A DNA stretch of 64,000 nt, from positions 31,665 through 95,664 of the forward strand of contig JAJOJJ010000009.1 in NCBI GenBank assembly GCA_021208685.1, read 5' to 3'. The notes below the pieces were generated by a model, which was given only the letters and a program-made list of their open reading frames with translations, was not told the DNA's origin and ran no database searches. Both the position numbers and the translations under genes were made by a program. Shown here piece by piece: positions 1 to 10,630 of this stretch. Positions within the stretch are counted from its first letter, which is position 1, and each line of letters begins with the position of its first letter. The DNA is from Saccharospirillaceae bacterium. GTDB lineage: Bacteria > Pseudomonadota > Gammaproteobacteria > Pseudomonadales > Oceanobacteraceae.

Positions 1-488
1 ACAACAGAAATGTCCGGCTCAACGATATTGACCGCATCCAGACGCCCGCCCAGACCAATTTCCAGCACACAGGCATCAACCTGTTGCTGCTGAAACCAGG
101 TCAGCGCAGCCAGCGTGCCAAACTCAAAATAGGTGAGACTGGTTTCACCACGCACAGCCTCAACCGCACGGAAACTGGCGCACAGCTCGTCATCCGGGAT
201 TTCTGCGCCATTCAGCATCACGCGCTCGTTATAACGGCGGATATGCGGCGATGAATAAACGCCGACATTCAGCCCCTGCTCGCGCAGCAAAGCAGCCAGC
301 AAGGCCGAGGTTGTGCCTTTACCATTAGTGCCGCCCACCAGAATCACCAGCGGCGCCGGGCGCAGACAACCAAGCCGCTGACCCACCGCCCTCACCCGCG
401 TCAGACCAAGATCAATCTCACTCGGGTGCATGGATTCCAGTCGCTGCAGCCACTGCTCAAGATCGGCCGTCTGAACATCAAAGCTCAT
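1..488 (-). CDS. folC: Folylpolyglutamate synthase / dihydrofolate synthase FolC, N-terminal part (cut by window edge)
   Basis: Translating the minus strand from the ATG at 488-486 gives a FolC N-terminus with the Mur-ligase-type ATP-binding loop GGTNGKGTTSA near residue 50, then the ERV and LEIGLGGRLDA blocks typical of FolC. The enzyme ligates glutamate to dihydropteroate and folates in the cytoplasm. The rest of the gene lies beyond position 1. The start lies only 4 bases after the trpA stop, so the two are very probably co-transcribed. In pseudomonads the gene immediately before folC is accD; here that place is taken by trpA. Confidence 0.93.
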   Translation of the reverse strand, partial: MSFDVQTADLEQWLQRLESMHPSEIDLGLTRVRAVGQRLGCLRPAPLVILVGGTNGKGTTSALLAALLREQGLNVGVYSSPHIRRYNERVMLNGAEIPDDELCASFRAVEAVRGETSLTYFEFGTLAALTWFQQQQVDACVLEIGLGGRLDAVNIVEPDISV

Positions 489-492
489 GGTT

Positions 493-1296
493 TCAGGCAT
501 CCAGCGCCGTACGCATGCTGCCAACCAGGGCTGATACCGCCTCCTGAGCGGCGTTAGCGTTATCCGCGTTTTCCGCAATCAGATTAACGATGGCGGAACC
601 CACAATCACCCCATCACACACTTTGCTGACCGCCGCTGCAGTTTCACCGGTATTGATGCCAAAACCGACCCCCACCGGAATGGAAACATACTTACGGATA
701 CGTTCCAGATTGCGCGCCACATCATCCACATCCAGCGCCTTGGAACCGGTCACGCCTTTCAGCGACACATAATAGACATAGCCACTACCAGCCTGACCGA
801 TTCGCTCAATGCGTTCATCTTTGGTGGTTGGCGCGATCAGATAGATCATGTCCAGATCACGCGTCTTGAAGAAACCTTCCACATCCACCGCTTCTTCCGG
901 TGGCAGATCAACCATCAACACGCCATCCACACCGGCTTCAACCGCAGCAGCCGCAAAGGTTTCATAGCCCATGCGTTCAACCGGATTCAGATACCCCATC
1001 AGCACAATGGGCGTATTGCTGTTGGTTTTACGGAATTCCGCCACCATCGCCAGTACATCGTGCAGCGAGGTGTTGTGTACCAGCGCGCGCTCACAGGCCA
1101 GCTGAATGGTCGGGCCATCCGCCATCGGATCGGAAAACGGCACCCCCAGCTCAATAATATCGGCACCAGCGTCAACCAATGCGTGCATCATAGGTACGGT
1201 TGCATCTTTCTGTGGGTCGCCAGCGGTAATGTAGGGTATCAGCGCTTTTTTGCCCTGACGTTCGAGATCGGCAAACACTTGTTTAATGCGGGACAT
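493..1296 (-). CDS. trpA: Tryptophan synthase alpha chain
   Basis: The 267-residue product is full length for TrpA, which cleaves indole-3-glycerol phosphate to indole and glyceraldehyde-3-phosphate and passes indole to TrpB. The catalytic glutamate and aspartate are visible in the block [17 protein letters not shown] near residues 49-65, and the phosphate-binding loop GFGINTGE lies near residue 213. The ATG at 1296 has a good Shine-Dalgarno (AGGAGA) just upstream. It is the third trp gene of the trpF-trpB-trpA run and is separated from trpB by about 208 bp that contain a palindromic repeat. Confidence 0.97.
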   Translation of the reverse strand: MSRIKQVFADLERQGKKALIPYITAGDPQKDATVPMMHALVDAGADIIELGVPFSDPMADGPTIQLACERALVHNTSLHDVLAMVAEFRKTNSNTPIVLMGYLNPVERMGYETFAAAAVEAGVDGVLMVDLPPEEAVDVEGFFKTRDLDMIYLIAPTTKDERIERIGQAGSGYVYYVSLKGVTGSKALDVDDVARNLERIRKYVSIPVGVGFGINTGETAAAVSKVCDGVIVGSAIVNLIAENADNANAAQEAVSALVGSMRTALDA

Positions 1297-1359
1297 CTCA
1301 GTCTCCTGAATTCTGCTTAACCTCAGCGGACATCCCCGCTGAGCGATAAAATTGTTTTA

Positions 1360-1504
1360 TGGCGTACGCCCTGCACACCGGAGCGTTGCGAGCGCAGGAA
1401 AGACAAGGCAAAAATCACTGAGGTAGCGCAGTTTAAAAGTCATAAATGAGCATCCCGTAGTGATTTTTAACGCCGTATTTCCAAGCACAGCAGCTCCGAA
1501 CGGC
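1360..1504. repeat. Imperfect palindromic intergenic element between trpB and trpA
   Basis: The gap between trpB and trpA holds a long imperfect inverted repeat. The outer arms (about 1376-1405 and 1470-1500) share CGGAGC and GGAAA-type blocks when one is read in reverse complement. Inside, AAAATCACT is answered by AGTGATTTT. A separate short perfect hairpin, CTCAGCGG/CCGCTGAG, lies at 1322-1343. No coding frame is convincing. It may be a small non-autonomous mobile repeat or an intercistronic mRNA structure; I cannot tell which from one copy. Confidence 0.4.
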
Positions 1505-2719
1505 TTAAGCGGTGACTCCATCCAAAGTGGCAATGGTATGAATATCTTTGTCACCACGACCCGACAGGTTCACAACAATCACCTGATCCGGTTTCATCGT
1601 CGCCGCCAGCCTCATCGCGTACGCGACAGCATGGGAAGATTCCAGTGCCGGCATAATACCTTCCAACTGAGTCAGCTTATGGAAAGCATCCAGTGCTTCG
1701 TCATCGGTAGCGGCTACATAGTGGGCGCGGCCCACATCTTTCAACCAGCTGTGTTCAGGCCCTACGCCTGGATAATCCAGACCGGCAGAAATGGAATGTG
1801 TCCCCATAATCTGACCGTTTTCATCTTCCATCAGATACGTCCGGTTACCGTGCAGAACACCCGGACGGCCTTTGCTCAGCGGTGCCGCATGGTCATTACC
1901 ATCCAGACCCAGACCACCGGCCTCAACACCGTACATCGCCACTTCAGGATATCGGATATAGGGATGGAAAAGCCCGATGGCATTCGAGCCACCGCCGACG
2001 CAGGCGACCAGTGCATCCGGCTGACGACCGAACTGCTCGACACTCTGACGCTGCACTTCACGCCCAATCACGCTCTGGAAATCGCGTACCAGCATAGGGT
2101 AAGGATGCGGACCTGCTGCAGTACCGATGATGTAAAACGTATCATCAACGTGGGTCACCCAATGACGCATGGCTTCGTTCATGGCGTCTTTCAGGGTTTT
2201 GGTACCGGACTGGACCGCTTCTACCTCAGCCCCCAGTAACTTCATCCGATACACGTTCAGCTTCTGTCGCTCAACGTCGGTCGAACCCATAAAAACCTTG
2301 CACTCCAGACCAAAACGCGCAGCAACGGTCGCGGAAGCTACGCCGTGCTGACCGGCACCGGTCTCAGCAATGATTTTCTTTTTGCCCATAAACTTGGCCA
2401 GTAACGCCTGACCAATGGTGTTATTAATTTTGTGCGCACCCGTATGATTCAGGTCTTCACGCTTCAGATAAATCTGCGCACCACCACAGTGAGCAGTCAG
2501 ACGCTCAGCCAGATAGAGTGGCGACGGGCGGCCAACATAATGGGCCAGGTCTTTATCGAAAGCGGCCTGAAAATCGGCATCTTCGCGCAGTTTTTTGTAA
2601 GTTGTTTCCAGCTCGTCGAGCGCTGCGCTCAGGGTTTCAGAAACAAAGCGTCCGCCATGAATACCAAAATGGCCACGCGCATCAGGCAGGTCGAGATCAA
2701 AAGGATTGTTGGTCGACAC
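1505..2719 (-). CDS. trpB: Tryptophan synthase beta chain
   Basis: TrpB condenses indole with serine using pyridoxal phosphate. The PLP lysine lies in [12 protein letters not shown], followed by ETGAGQHG and the phosphate-binding GGGSNAIG. The start chosen is GTG at 2719, which gives 404 residues beginning [19 protein letters not shown], the usual TrpB length, and has GAGGTG correctly spaced upstream. A longer frame reaches back to 2839, but that extension lies inside trpF and has no TrpB character. The GTG start overlaps the end of trpF by 23 bp, which suggests translational coupling. Confidence 0.95.
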   Translation of the reverse strand: MSTNNPFDLDLPDARGHFGIHGGRFVSETLSAALDELETTYKKLREDADFQAAFDKDLAHYVGRPSPLYLAERLTAHCGGAQIYLKREDLNHTGAHKINNTIGQALLAKFMGKKKIIAETGAGQHGVASATVAARFGLECKVFMGSTDVERQKLNVYRMKLLGAEVEAVQSGTKTLKDAMNEAMRHWVTHVDDTFYIIGTAAGPHPYPMLVRDFQSVIGREVQRQSVEQFGRQPDALVACVGGGSNAIGLFHPYIRYPEVAMYGVEAGGLGLDGNDHAAPLSKGRPGVLHGNRTYLMEDENGQIMGTHSISAGLDYPGVGPEHSWLKDVGRAHYVAATDDEALDAFHKLTQLEGIMPALESSHAVAYAMRLAATMKPDQVIVVNLSGRGDKDIHTIATLDGVTA

Positions 2720-3344
2720 GGTACACCTCATTAACAAATGCAGTAACTTTGCCGTGATCTTTGAGACCCTTAGCTGCCTCAACCCCACCACTGACATCCA
2801 CCGCAAAGGGAGCCACCTGGCGAATTGCAAGGCCAACATTTTCGGGGGTCAGACCACCGGCAAGAATAATTGGTTTGGTTTGCTGATCAGGTACCAGCGC
2901 CCAATCGAAGGTTTCGCCGGTACCACCGGGAACACCCGGCTTATAGCTGTCTAGCAGAATTGCCAGTGCGCCTGGGAAGCGCAGGCACGCCTCCACCACA
3001 TCCGACGCTTGCCGGACACGGAGGGCTTTGATGTAGGGACGATTGAATTGACTGCAGAAGTCATGTTCTTCATCACCGTGGAATTGAAGAAGGTCGATTC
3101 TAACGCCATCCAGAACCTTTTGCACCTCATCAGCATCCGGATTTACAAACAGCGCAGTCACAGTAACAAAAGCCGGAACCGCAGCAACCACCGTCCGAGC
3201 CATGGCAATATCCACCGCGCGCGGACTCGGTTCATAAAACACCAGACCGATGGCATCTGCCCCCGCGGCCACCGCGGCCGCAGCATCTTCAGCGCGGGTA
3301 ATACCGCAGATTTTGATTCGGGTACGACGATAAGAGGCAGACAT
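2697..3344 (-). CDS. trpF: Phosphoribosylanthranilate isomerase
   Basis: This 215-residue TIM-barrel enzyme isomerises phosphoribosylanthranilate to CdRP in tryptophan synthesis. The N-terminal [11 protein letters not shown] holds the catalytic cysteine. The C-terminal [14 protein letters not shown] holds the phosphate-binding segment and AILLDS lies in the middle. Length is normal. It follows truA by 92 bp and overlaps trpB, so the order truA-trpF-trpB-trpA-folC fits one transcription unit. Confidence 0.96.
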   Translation of the reverse strand: MSASYRRTRIKICGITRAEDAAAAVAAGADAIGLVFYEPSPRAVDIAMARTVVAAVPAFVTVTALFVNPDADEVQKVLDGVRIDLLQFHGDEEHDFCSQFNRPYIKALRVRQASDVVEACLRFPGALAILLDSYKPGVPGGTGETFDWALVPDQQTKPIILAGGLTPENVGLAIRQVAPFAVDVSGGVEAAKGLKDHGKVTAFVNEVYRVDQQSF

Positions 3345-3436
3345 AACAACTTCCGGACGATAAAGCCGGCATCATAACAAGGCAGACGCTCACATTCATC
3401 ACGTCAGCATGTTCCGGAGAAGGGATCAGGTGAGAG

Positions 3437-4267
3437 TCAGACCAGGCTCAGAACCGGCTCAAGCAACGCAGGACCATAAGGTTTGCAGGGAATATCAAAC
3501 TGCTCCGGATAATCCACGCCGACAAAGTACAGCCCTTCTCCGGGTGCGGTCACCCCTGCCTGTTTGCGGTCACAGCCAGCCAGCACTTCGGCCATCCATT
3601 CAACCGGTTTATGCCCCTCCCCGATGGGCAGTAAGACACCAACGATATTGCGCACCATATGATAAAGGAACGCACTGGATTCAAGCTCCAGCATGATGAT
3701 ATTGCCCCAGCGTTTGACCTGAATATGATGCATGGTTTTGACCGGTGATTTCGCCTGGCAATCTTTGGCACGGAAGGCCGAAAAGTCATGCTCACCAATC
3801 AACGCCTGCGCCGCTTCGTGCATACGTTCCGCATCCAGCGGGTAACGCCACCAGGTCAGCTGATCGTGCTGCAGCGCCTGCTTGGTCGGAGAATTATTGA
3901 TCAGGTAGCGATAACGGCGGGCACGGGCTTTGAAACGCGCGTGAAACTCCCCATCAACCGGAGACACCCACTGCAGCGCAATACCATCGGGCAGGTTGGT
4001 ATTTACGCCCATCAGCCAGCTGTACTCTGTACGCACAGCATGACTGTCGAAATGAATCACCTGACGGGTTGCATGCACACCAGCATCGGTACGTCCTGCA
4101 CAGACGATTTCAACCGGGTGATTGGCGACCTTTGAAATGGCCGCTTCGAGAGCGGCCTGAATGGTAGGTTCGTTGTGATGTTTCTGCTTCTGCCAACCGT
4201 GGAAACACGCTCCGTTGTATTCCACGATGGCAGCATAACGCTGCACACCGGAGGTAGATCCAGACAT
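3437..4267 (-). CDS. truA: tRNA pseudouridine(38-40) synthase
   Basis: The 276-residue product is TruA, which converts uridines 38-40 of the tRNA anticodon arm to pseudouridine. The catalytic aspartate is in CAGRTDAGVHATRQ near residue 60. The YNGACFHGWQKQ start and the HMVRNIVGVLLPIGEG segment are family landmarks. It starts 11 bp after the fimV-like gene stops. The fimV-truA-trpF order matches that known from Pseudomonas. Confidence 0.96.
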   Translation of the reverse strand: MSGSTSGVQRYAAIVEYNGACFHGWQKQKHHNEPTIQAALEAAISKVANHPVEIVCAGRTDAGVHATRQVIHFDSHAVRTEYSWLMGVNTNLPDGIALQWVSPVDGEFHARFKARARRYRYLINNSPTKQALQHDQLTWWRYPLDAERMHEAAQALIGEHDFSAFRAKDCQAKSPVKTMHHIQVKRWGNIIMLELESSAFLYHMVRNIVGVLLPIGEGHKPVEWMAEVLAGCDRKQAGVTAPGEGLYFVGVDYPEQFDIPCKPYGPALLEPVLSLV

Positions 4268-4278
4268 TGAAGACTCTA

Positions 4279-7200
4279 TCAGGCCAGATTATCCATCAGA
4301 CCGCGGGCATCCGCTTTCTGTTGATCCGACCCTTCCTGAACCACTTCCTGCAGCAGCTCACGGGCACCATCAAAGTCTTCCATATCGATGTAAGCGCGAG
4401 CCAGATCCAGCTTGGTTGCACATTCATCAGTGCCGGCGAGGAAGTCAAACTCGTCATCCGCGGCAGCAAGCTCATCAAGGTCAATATCTCCGCCAGTACT
4501 GATATCCAGATCATCCGGAATATCTGGCTCAATACGCCCATCAAACTGATCACTGACCAGCGGGACATCGTCAGCATCGACGCTGTCAAGATCGGATACC
4601 GCAGCGGAAGCTTCAAACTCAGAATCAAGATCAGCCAGATCAGCAGAAAAATCCATTACCTCTTCAGATTCTTCAGTTGCAGCGGCAAGCGCTGTCAGAT
4701 CGTCATCCAATTCACCACTGTCGAAGGAGAAATCCTCTTCCGCCTGATCAGCAGTTGAAGAGGTCATAACGTCCAGTTCCTGTTCAAGTGCTTTGAGATC
4801 CGCATCGTCTTCAGCATCAGCGAAGCCGGTATTTTCTTCCATATCGAAAGACAGATCAGACAAATCGCCAGAACCTTCAGCCTCTCCGTCCAGCAGGTTT
4901 TCCAGATCACTGAGGTCTGAATCGGCAGAAGCGGCCTGCTCTTCCGTCGTGAAATCCAGGGCAAAATCGTCATCCGCCGCCACATCCGGTAAGGCTTCAG
5001 GTTCCGCCGCATCATCACTGCCAGACAATGATCCAAGATCAAAGTCCAGAGCATTATCATCTTCAGCGCGACTGACAGCAGCATCCTGAACAGCTACGGC
5101 AGCAACCTCAGGCTCAGCGCTGAAACCATCCAGATCGAAATCAAGCGCATCATTATCTGCTGCTGATTCGGAACCGATATCAAACTCGTCATCGCCCCCG
5201 GACGCACGGTTAAAGTCTTTAGATAACTCCGCGGCAGAGCCGTCGAGATCAAAGTCTAAGCCGTCATCCAGATCCAGCGTGGGTACTTCTTCCAGACCGG
5301 CGTCATCGGCATTGAAATCAAGGGCGGCGCTGTCGTCATCCGACACCCCCTCAGAAAGATCTAATGCTTCACCGAAATCGAGTGCATCGGCAAAATCATC
5401 CCCCATGGAATCATCCAGCGCCGGAATATCATCCAGAGACAATGCAGAATCCGTCAAGGCAAGCGCACTGACCGCGGCAGCAGGAGCCATTGGCGAAGAC
5501 AAGCGGTTGCGCATTTGCTCTGCCTGCTGGGAAGCAGAACGGTCTCCCAGTTGATTCAGTCCAGCCTCTGCAACCGCAAAGGCTTCGGCCTCATCCATTT
5601 CGACATAAACTTCCAGCAATTTCAGGCGCAGATCAGAACGGCTTGGCTCCTTCTCAATCGCATCGGAAAGCAGGTCAACCGCCTGTTCAAATTTGCCATA
5701 AGCGATGTAAATATCAGATTCACTGATCACATCTTCAGTCTGAGCTACGGTTTCAAACTTTTCGTCGCGCTGGTCAACCTGATCGAGATCAAGGTCGATA
5801 TCAACATCGGCATAATCAGCATCAGAATCCACAGCAGCGGAAGACAACTCATCCTCAAAATCAAAGTCATCGAGATTCGCCGGATCACTGTCAGCACCAA
5901 CAAAAGCCAATTCCTCATCACCGACCTCATCGTCCTGTTTTGCGGCCTTACGCTGTTTAAGGCTACGGGCAACCAGAAGGCCAAGCAAAACCAGTACACC
6001 AAAACCGGCTAAGGGATATTGAGGATTACTGATCATTTCATCCAGTAATGTTGGCTGCGGGCGCTGTTGCTCTTCCTGCTGCGCCAGCATGGCCGCAATG
6101 CGTTCACGGCGTGCTTTCTCTTCCGCTGCCTTCGCTGTGGCGTCAGCTTCAGGCGCGGCCGTTTCAGTCACTGCGCTATCCGCCACGGTGTTTTCCGCAG
6201 GCTGAGAATAATTAAAGTCAACAGCGTCACCGGCAGGTATGACCTCAGGTTCTGTAACGGCAACCGCTTCCGCCACTTCAGTAACGGTTTCAGTCACCGC
6301 AGCCGGCGTTTGTTCAGCAACAGGCTCTGCCGCCTGCTCCGCACTGCCAACCTGCATGGTGGCCAGCTGATCGTCTTTCAGCGAGATCAGCCGCTGAAGC
6401 GTATTAATCTGTTCTTCTAAAGCCTCCAGACGCTCACGCAGTTCCTGATTCTCACGGCGGCTTTTATCAACATTTTCCAGTGCAATTGCGAGGTCATTTT
6501 CCAGCGCCTGCTGTCGGCCGCTGCCCGCTCCCTGACTGGCATCGCCACTGACACCTGCTGTTTCAGCCGTATCATTGGCGGCAGACAGAAGACGTACTTC
6601 GCCGCCATCTTTAGCTGCGACAGCCGTGTTGGAATTTGCTGCCCGGCCGGTTGCATCGATCTGGGCAGCACCCGTATTCAGTGCACGATTCTGACGTTCC
6701 ACTTCAGCAACAGCCTGACCGAAAGACACCCGCTTGATGGATTCAGCGTCCGGAATGCGCAACACCTGATGTGTTTTAAGACGATTAATATTACCGGCGA
6801 TGAATGCATTCGGATTTTCATTCTGAATAGCAACCATCATCTGCTGAGCCGTCACGCCACTGGCTGGACGGGTCTGCAGTGCGATCTCCCACAACGTATC
6901 ATTAGGCTGCACTTTGTAAGTGCCCGGAGCTGACGGTTCACTGTCCCAACGATTTACAGCCACAGGCGTTACAGGCGCAGAAATATTGGCTGTTTCAGTC
7001 ACCGCAATGACCGTTTCCTGTCTTGCCGGAGCCGTTACCAGAGGCTGAACAGATTCTTCCTGGAACGTTGGCGGATCCAGCAGCAGCGTATATTCACGCA
7101 GCACGCGTCCGGACGGCCAGTTCAGTTCAACCAGAAAATTAAGGAAAGGTTCGTTGACCGGCTCGCGTGAGGTAAGCACCACACGATCGCCTTCAACTTT

Positions 7201-7446
7201 GAAGGTAATTTTGGTCAGGAAATATAAACGGTCAACGCCTGCGCGTTCAAAGTCACTGGCCGATGCCAGAGCCGGCTTAATTTCCCATTGCGATAAACCA
7301 TCGGTTTCAACCAGCTCTATTTCTGCCTGGAGAGGCTGATTCAGTGCCGACTTGAGAGTCAGTTCCCCCAGACCCAACGCCAGTAGCTGAGATGAGGCAG
7401 TCAATCCCCCGATCAGCATTAAGGTGTTCGCAAGTAGGCGCTTCAT
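4279..7446 (-). CDS. fimV: FimV/HubP-like polar hub protein
   Basis: This is a 1055-residue inner-membrane protein of the FimV/HubP family, which organises the cell pole, type IV pili and twitching. An N-terminal signal peptide is followed by the conserved GLGELTLKSALNQPLQAEIEL region. A peptidoglycan-binding LysM domain (YKVQPNDTLWEIALQT) begins near residue 176, a coiled coil spans about 312-362, and a single membrane segment (FGVLVLLGLLVARSL) spans about 478-498. The cytoplasmic part is long and extremely acidic with many repeated LDFDL-type stretches. It ends in the conserved FimV C-terminal TPR motif (TKLDLARAYIDMEDFDGA). The aspartate/serine-rich repeats may vary in length between strains. 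Confidence 0.93.
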   Translation of the reverse strand: MKRLLANTLMLIGGLTASSQLLALGLGELTLKSALNQPLQAEIELVETDGLSQWEIKPALASASDFERAGVDRLYFLTKITFKVEGDRVVLTSREPVNEPFLNFLVELNWPSGRVLREYTLLLDPPTFQEESVQPLVTAPARQETVIAVTETANISAPVTPVAVNRWDSEPSAPGTYKVQPNDTLWEIALQTRPASGVTAQQMMVAIQNENPNAFIAGNINRLKTHQVLRIPDAESIKRVSFGQAVAEVERQNRALNTGAAQIDATGRAANSNTAVAAKDGGEVRLLSAANDTAETAGVSGDASQGAGSGRQQALENDLAIALENVDKSRRENQELRERLEALEEQINTLQRLISLKDDQLATMQVGSAEQAAEPVAEQTPAAVTETVTEVAEAVAVTEPEVIPAGDAVDFNYSQPAENTVADSAVTETAAPEADATAKAAEEKARRERIAAMLAQQEEQQRPQPTLLDEMISNPQYPLAGFGVLVLLGLLVARSLKQRKAAKQDDEVGDEELAFVGADSDPANLDDFDFEDELSSAAVDSDADYADVDIDLDLDQVDQRDEKFETVAQTEDVISESDIYIAYGKFEQAVDLLSDAIEKEPSRSDLRLKLLEVYVEMDEAEAFAVAEAGLNQLGDRSASQQAEQMRNRLSSPMAPAAAVSALALTDSALSLDDIPALDDSMGDDFADALDFGEALDLSEGVSDDDSAALDFNADDAGLEEVPTLDLDDGLDFDLDGSAAELSKDFNRASGGDDEFDIGSESAADNDALDFDLDGFSAEPEVAAVAVQDAAVSRAEDDNALDFDLGSLSGSDDAAEPEALPDVAADDDFALDFTTEEQAASADSDLSDLENLLDGEAEGSGDLSDLSFDMEENTGFADAEDDADLKALEQELDVMTSSTADQAEEDFSFDSGELDDDLTALAAATEESEEVMDFSADLADLDSEFEASAAVSDLDSVDADDVPLVSDQFDGRIEPDIPDDLDISTGGDIDLDELAAADDEFDFLAGTDECATKLDLARAYIDMEDFDGARELLQEVVQEGSDQQKADARGLMDNLA

Positions 7447-7663
7447 TGGTGCTTCCTTGTTGTCATACGGCGATTATTCGCCCCGTATAGTATCGAAAAA
7501 CAATTTCGTCGAGATATTCCTGACCCAGCTTACTTATAGATTCCATTCATAAGCGCCGTAAGTATCAAATATAAAACGGGATTACGCAATCTTTTGGCCC
7601 CTGTCACCAAAACAATTACGATATGAAAGAAAGAGTTAGGTCACACTTTAGAGAAAATAAATG

Positions 7664-7690
7664 AAAAAACGGAGCCACGGCCCCGTTTTT
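7664..7690 (-). terminator. Rho-independent terminator after asd
   Basis: The segment forms an 11-12 bp stem, read on the minus strand as AAAAACGGGGCC and GGCTCCGTTTTT, with one G-T wobble and a T run. It lies about 12 bp past the asd stop. The A-rich arm could make it work in both directions. The 250 bp between asd and the fimV-like gene holds nothing else I recognise apart from the presumed fimV promoter. Confidence 0.85.
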
Positions 7691-7701
7691 ATTCGGTCAA
7701 A

Positions 7702-8826
7702 TCAGGCGTTTTTCAACAAAATGCGCAACATTCTGCGCAGTGGCTCAGCCGCGCCCCACAACAGCTGATCACCGACGGTAAAGGCTGAAATATATTCCGG
7801 CCCCATATTCAGCTTACGGATACGGCCTACCGGAATGCTCAGAGTACCGGTTACCCTGGCCGGAGTCAGTTCGCGCATACTGGCTTCACGCTCGTTCGGA
7901 ATAACCTTCACCCACTCATTATGAGCGGCCAGAATCTGTTCGATTTCTGCCACGGGTAAATCCTGTTTCAGCTTGATGGTCAGCGCCTGACTGTGACAAC
8001 GCATGGCCCCCACCCGCACGCACAATCCGTCGATCGGGATCTGCTTGTCACTGCGACCCATAATTTTGTTGGCTTCAACCTGAGCTTTCCATTCTTCACG
8101 ACTCTGGCCGGAAGCCAGTTGCGAATCAATGTAAGGAATCAGACTGCCCGCCAGCGGGGCACCGAACTGTGCTTTCGGATACTCATCACTGCGGATGAAT
8201 TCAGCAACCTGCTGGTCGATTTCCAGAATGGCTGACGCCGGATTATCCAGTTTATCTTTCACATCCGCGTGAATCGCACCCATCTGACTGATCAGTTCAC
8301 GCATGTTCTGCGCACCGGCACCGGATGCGGCCTGATAGGTCTGTGGTGCAACCCATTCCACCAGATCTTTTTCAAACAGGCCACCCAGCGCCAGCAGCAT
8401 CAGACTGACGGTACAGTTGCCGCCGACATAGGTTTTGATGCCGGTTTTGATACCATTTTCAATCACGTTCAGGTTGACCGGATCGAGAATGATGATGGCG
8501 TCATCCGCCATGCGCAGTGAAGACGCCGCATCAATCCAGTAGCCATCCCAACCGGCGGCGCGCAGTTTCGGAAATACCTCTTTGGTGTAATCACCACCCT
8601 GACAGGTAATGATCACATCCAGTGTTTTTAAGGCATCAATATCAAATGCATCTTCGAGCAGACCGCAGTCTTTTCCGCCAAATTGCGGCGCAGCCTGTCC
8701 TTTCTGGGAGGTGGTAAAAAATACCGGCTGAATCAGACCGAAGTCTCCTTCTTCCTGCATACGTTGCATCAGCACGGAACCCACCATGCCGCGCCAGCCC
8801 ACCAAACCTACTTTTTGCACAGCCAT
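7702..8826 (-). CDS. asd: Aspartate-semialdehyde dehydrogenase
   Basis: Asd reduces beta-aspartyl phosphate to aspartate semialdehyde with NADPH, the branch point to lysine/diaminopimelate, threonine and methionine. The product (374 residues) has the N-terminal NADP loop [17 protein letters not shown], the catalytic cysteine in [10 protein letters not shown] near residue 136, and the long E. coli-type architecture. It begins 2 bp after the leuB stop, so it belongs to the leuCDB-asd operon, and it is followed by a strong terminator. Confidence 0.97.
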   Translation of the reverse strand: MAVQKVGLVGWRGMVGSVLMQRMQEEGDFGLIQPVFFTTSQKGQAAPQFGGKDCGLLEDAFDIDALKTLDVIITCQGGDYTKEVFPKLRAAGWDGYWIDAASSLRMADDAIIILDPVNLNVIENGIKTGIKTYVGGNCTVSLMLLALGGLFEKDLVEWVAPQTYQAASGAGAQNMRELISQMGAIHADVKDKLDNPASAILEIDQQVAEFIRSDEYPKAQFGAPLAGSLIPYIDSQLASGQSREEWKAQVEANKIMGRSDKQIPIDGLCVRVGAMRCHSQALTIKLKQDLPVAEIEQILAAHNEWVKVIPNEREASMRELTPARVTGTLSIPVGRIRKLNMGPEYISAFTVGDQLLWGAAEPLRRMLRILLKNA

Positions 8827-8828
8827 GT

Positions 8829-9914
8829 TTAAACCTCTTGCAGGGCAGCTACGACTGCCTCACCCATTTCTTTGGTACTTACTTTGGTCATACCCGCGGA
8901 GAAAATGTCACCGGTACGCAGACCTTTATCGAGCACTTTACTCACTGCCAGTTCGATCGCATCAGCCGCATTGGCCTGATCCAGAGAATAACGCAGCATC
9001 ATTGCCACGGACAGAATCGTTGCCAGCGGATTCGCAATCCCCTGACCGGCGATATCCGGAGCTGACCCATGACAAGGTTCATACATACCCTTGTTGTTCT
9101 TATCCAGAGATGCCGATGGCAGCATGCCAATCGAACCGGTCAGCATGGCCGCAGCGTCAGAAAGAATATCGCCGAACATATTGCCGGTGACGATCACATC
9201 AAACTGCTTTGGTGCACGAACCAGTTGCATGGCCGCATTATCGACGTACATATGCGACAGCTCGACATCCGGATAATCTTTGGCCACTTCATTCATCACT
9301 TCCCGCCAGAGTACCGTCACTTCCAATACGTTGGCCTTGTCCACAGAGCACAATTTTTTACCGCGCTTCTGGGCGGATTCAAATGCGACCTTGGCAATGC
9401 GGCGAATTTCAGATTCGTTATAAACGTAGGTGTTGTAGCCTTCACGCTCACCGTTTTCCAGAATGCGGATGCCACGCGGCTTACCGAAATAAATACCACC
9501 GGTCAGTTCGCGTACGATGAGGATATCCAGGCCAGACACCACCTCAGGTTTCAGGCTCGACGCATCCGCCAGCTGCGGATACAGAATCGCCGGGCGCAGG
9601 TTACCGAACAATTCCAGACCGGAACGCAGGCCCAGCAGACCTTTTTCCGGGCGCAATTCGCGGTTTTCAAGGGTATCCCACTTAGGACCACCCACCGCAC
9701 CCAACAGAATGGCATCTGCGGCACGGGCTTTTTCCATGGTTTCTTCCGGCAACGGCGTGCCGAACTCATCATAGGCTGCACCGCCCACCAGCGCGTGCTC
9801 CATATTCAGGCCGAGATTAAAGCGCTGATTAACAACATCCAGCACCTTAACCGCTTCAGCCACAATTTCAGGACCAATGCCGTCGCCCGGCAGAATCAGA
9901 ATATTTTTAGACAT
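8829..9914 (-). CDS. leuB: 3-isopropylmalate dehydrogenase
   Basis: This 361-residue enzyme oxidatively decarboxylates 3-isopropylmalate in leucine synthesis. Visible blocks are the N-terminal [18 protein letters not shown], the substrate-arginine region [22 protein letters not shown], and the metal- and NAD-binding [15 protein letters not shown] and [10 protein letters not shown]. It lies 63 bp after leuD and 2 bp before asd. The methyltransferase gene found between leuD and leuB in P. aeruginosa is absent. Confidence 0.97.
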   Translation of the reverse strand: MSKNILILPGDGIGPEIVAEAVKVLDVVNQRFNLGLNMEHALVGGAAYDEFGTPLPEETMEKARAADAILLGAVGGPKWDTLENRELRPEKGLLGLRSGLELFGNLRPAILYPQLADASSLKPEVVSGLDILIVRELTGGIYFGKPRGIRILENGEREGYNTYVYNESEIRRIAKVAFESAQKRGKKLCSVDKANVLEVTVLWREVMNEVAKDYPDVELSHMYVDNAAMQLVRAPKQFDVIVTGNMFGDILSDAAAMLTGSIGMLPSASLDKNNKGMYEPCHGSAPDIAGQGIANPLATILSVAMMLRYSLDQANAADAIELAVSKVLDKGLRTGDIFSAGMTKVSTKEMGEAVVAALQEV

Positions 9915-9977
9915 GTCATTTTCCAGAATCAGAAGCCAGGCACTGACGCGCCCGGCAGATAATCAAATATTTCAGCG

Positions 9978-10622
9978 TCAGGCACCAAACAGCCAGGGAG
10001 CCTGCTGACGACGGTTCTGCTCATAGGCACGGATATCATCGGCATCCTGCAATGTCAGACCGATGTCATCCAGACCGTTGAGCAAACAGTGCTTGCGGAA
10101 CGCATCCACCTCGAACGGAATTTCCTCACCATCCGGAGTGATGACTTTTTGCTGCTCAAGATTGATGGTCAGTTCGTAACCTTCCGTCGCCGCGACGGCT
10201 TTGAATAAGCGATCAACGGTTGCATCATCCAGCACGATCGGCAGCAAGCCGTTTTTAAAGCTGTTATTGAAGAAAATATCGGCGTAGCTCGGAGCAATGA
10301 TGGCACGGAAGCCAAAGTCTTCCAGCGCCCAGGGCGCATGCTCACGGCTCGAACCACAACCAAAGTTTTCCCGTGCCAACAGCACCGAGGCACCCTGATA
10401 ACGCGGCAGGTTAAGAACGAACTCTGGATTCAGCGGGCGGCCGGAGTTATCCGCATCCGGCTGACCTTCATCCAGATAGCGCAGCTCATCAAACAGATTC
10501 GGACCGAAACCGCTGCGCTTGATCGATTTCAGAAACTGCTTGGGGATGATCATATCGGTATCGATATTGGCGCGATCCATCGGGGCAGCAATACCCTTGT
10601 GTACGGTAAATGGTTTCATCAT
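9978..10622 (-). CDS. leuD: 3-isopropylmalate dehydratase small subunit
   Basis: LeuD (214 residues, normal length) forms with LeuC the Fe-S isomerase that interconverts 2- and 3-isopropylmalate. The aconitase swivel-domain landmarks [17 protein letters not shown] and [18 protein letters not shown] are present. It starts 8 bp after leuC ends, consistent with translation from one mRNA. Confidence 0.97.
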   Translation of the reverse strand: MMKPFTVHKGIAAPMDRANIDTDMIIPKQFLKSIKRSGFGPNLFDELRYLDEGQPDADNSGRPLNPEFVLNLPRYQGASVLLARENFGCGSSREHAPWALEDFGFRAIIAPSYADIFFNNSFKNGLLPIVLDDATVDRLFKAVAATEGYELTINLEQQKVITPDGEEIPFEVDAFRKHCLLNGLDDIGLTLQDADDIRAYEQNRRQQAPWLFGA

Positions 10623-10630
10623 GGCTCCCC

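Noticed and set aside
1460..2239. 259-codon plus-strand frame across trpB
   Set aside because: It is antisense to conserved TrpB sequence with the PLP and GGGSNAIG motifs, and has shadow-type composition.
4279..6000. Acidic Asp/Ser-rich repeats in the fimV-like gene as a possible separate secreted repeat protein
   Set aside because: They are in one frame with the LysM, membrane segment and FimV C-terminal motif, and this composition is typical of FimV/HubP.
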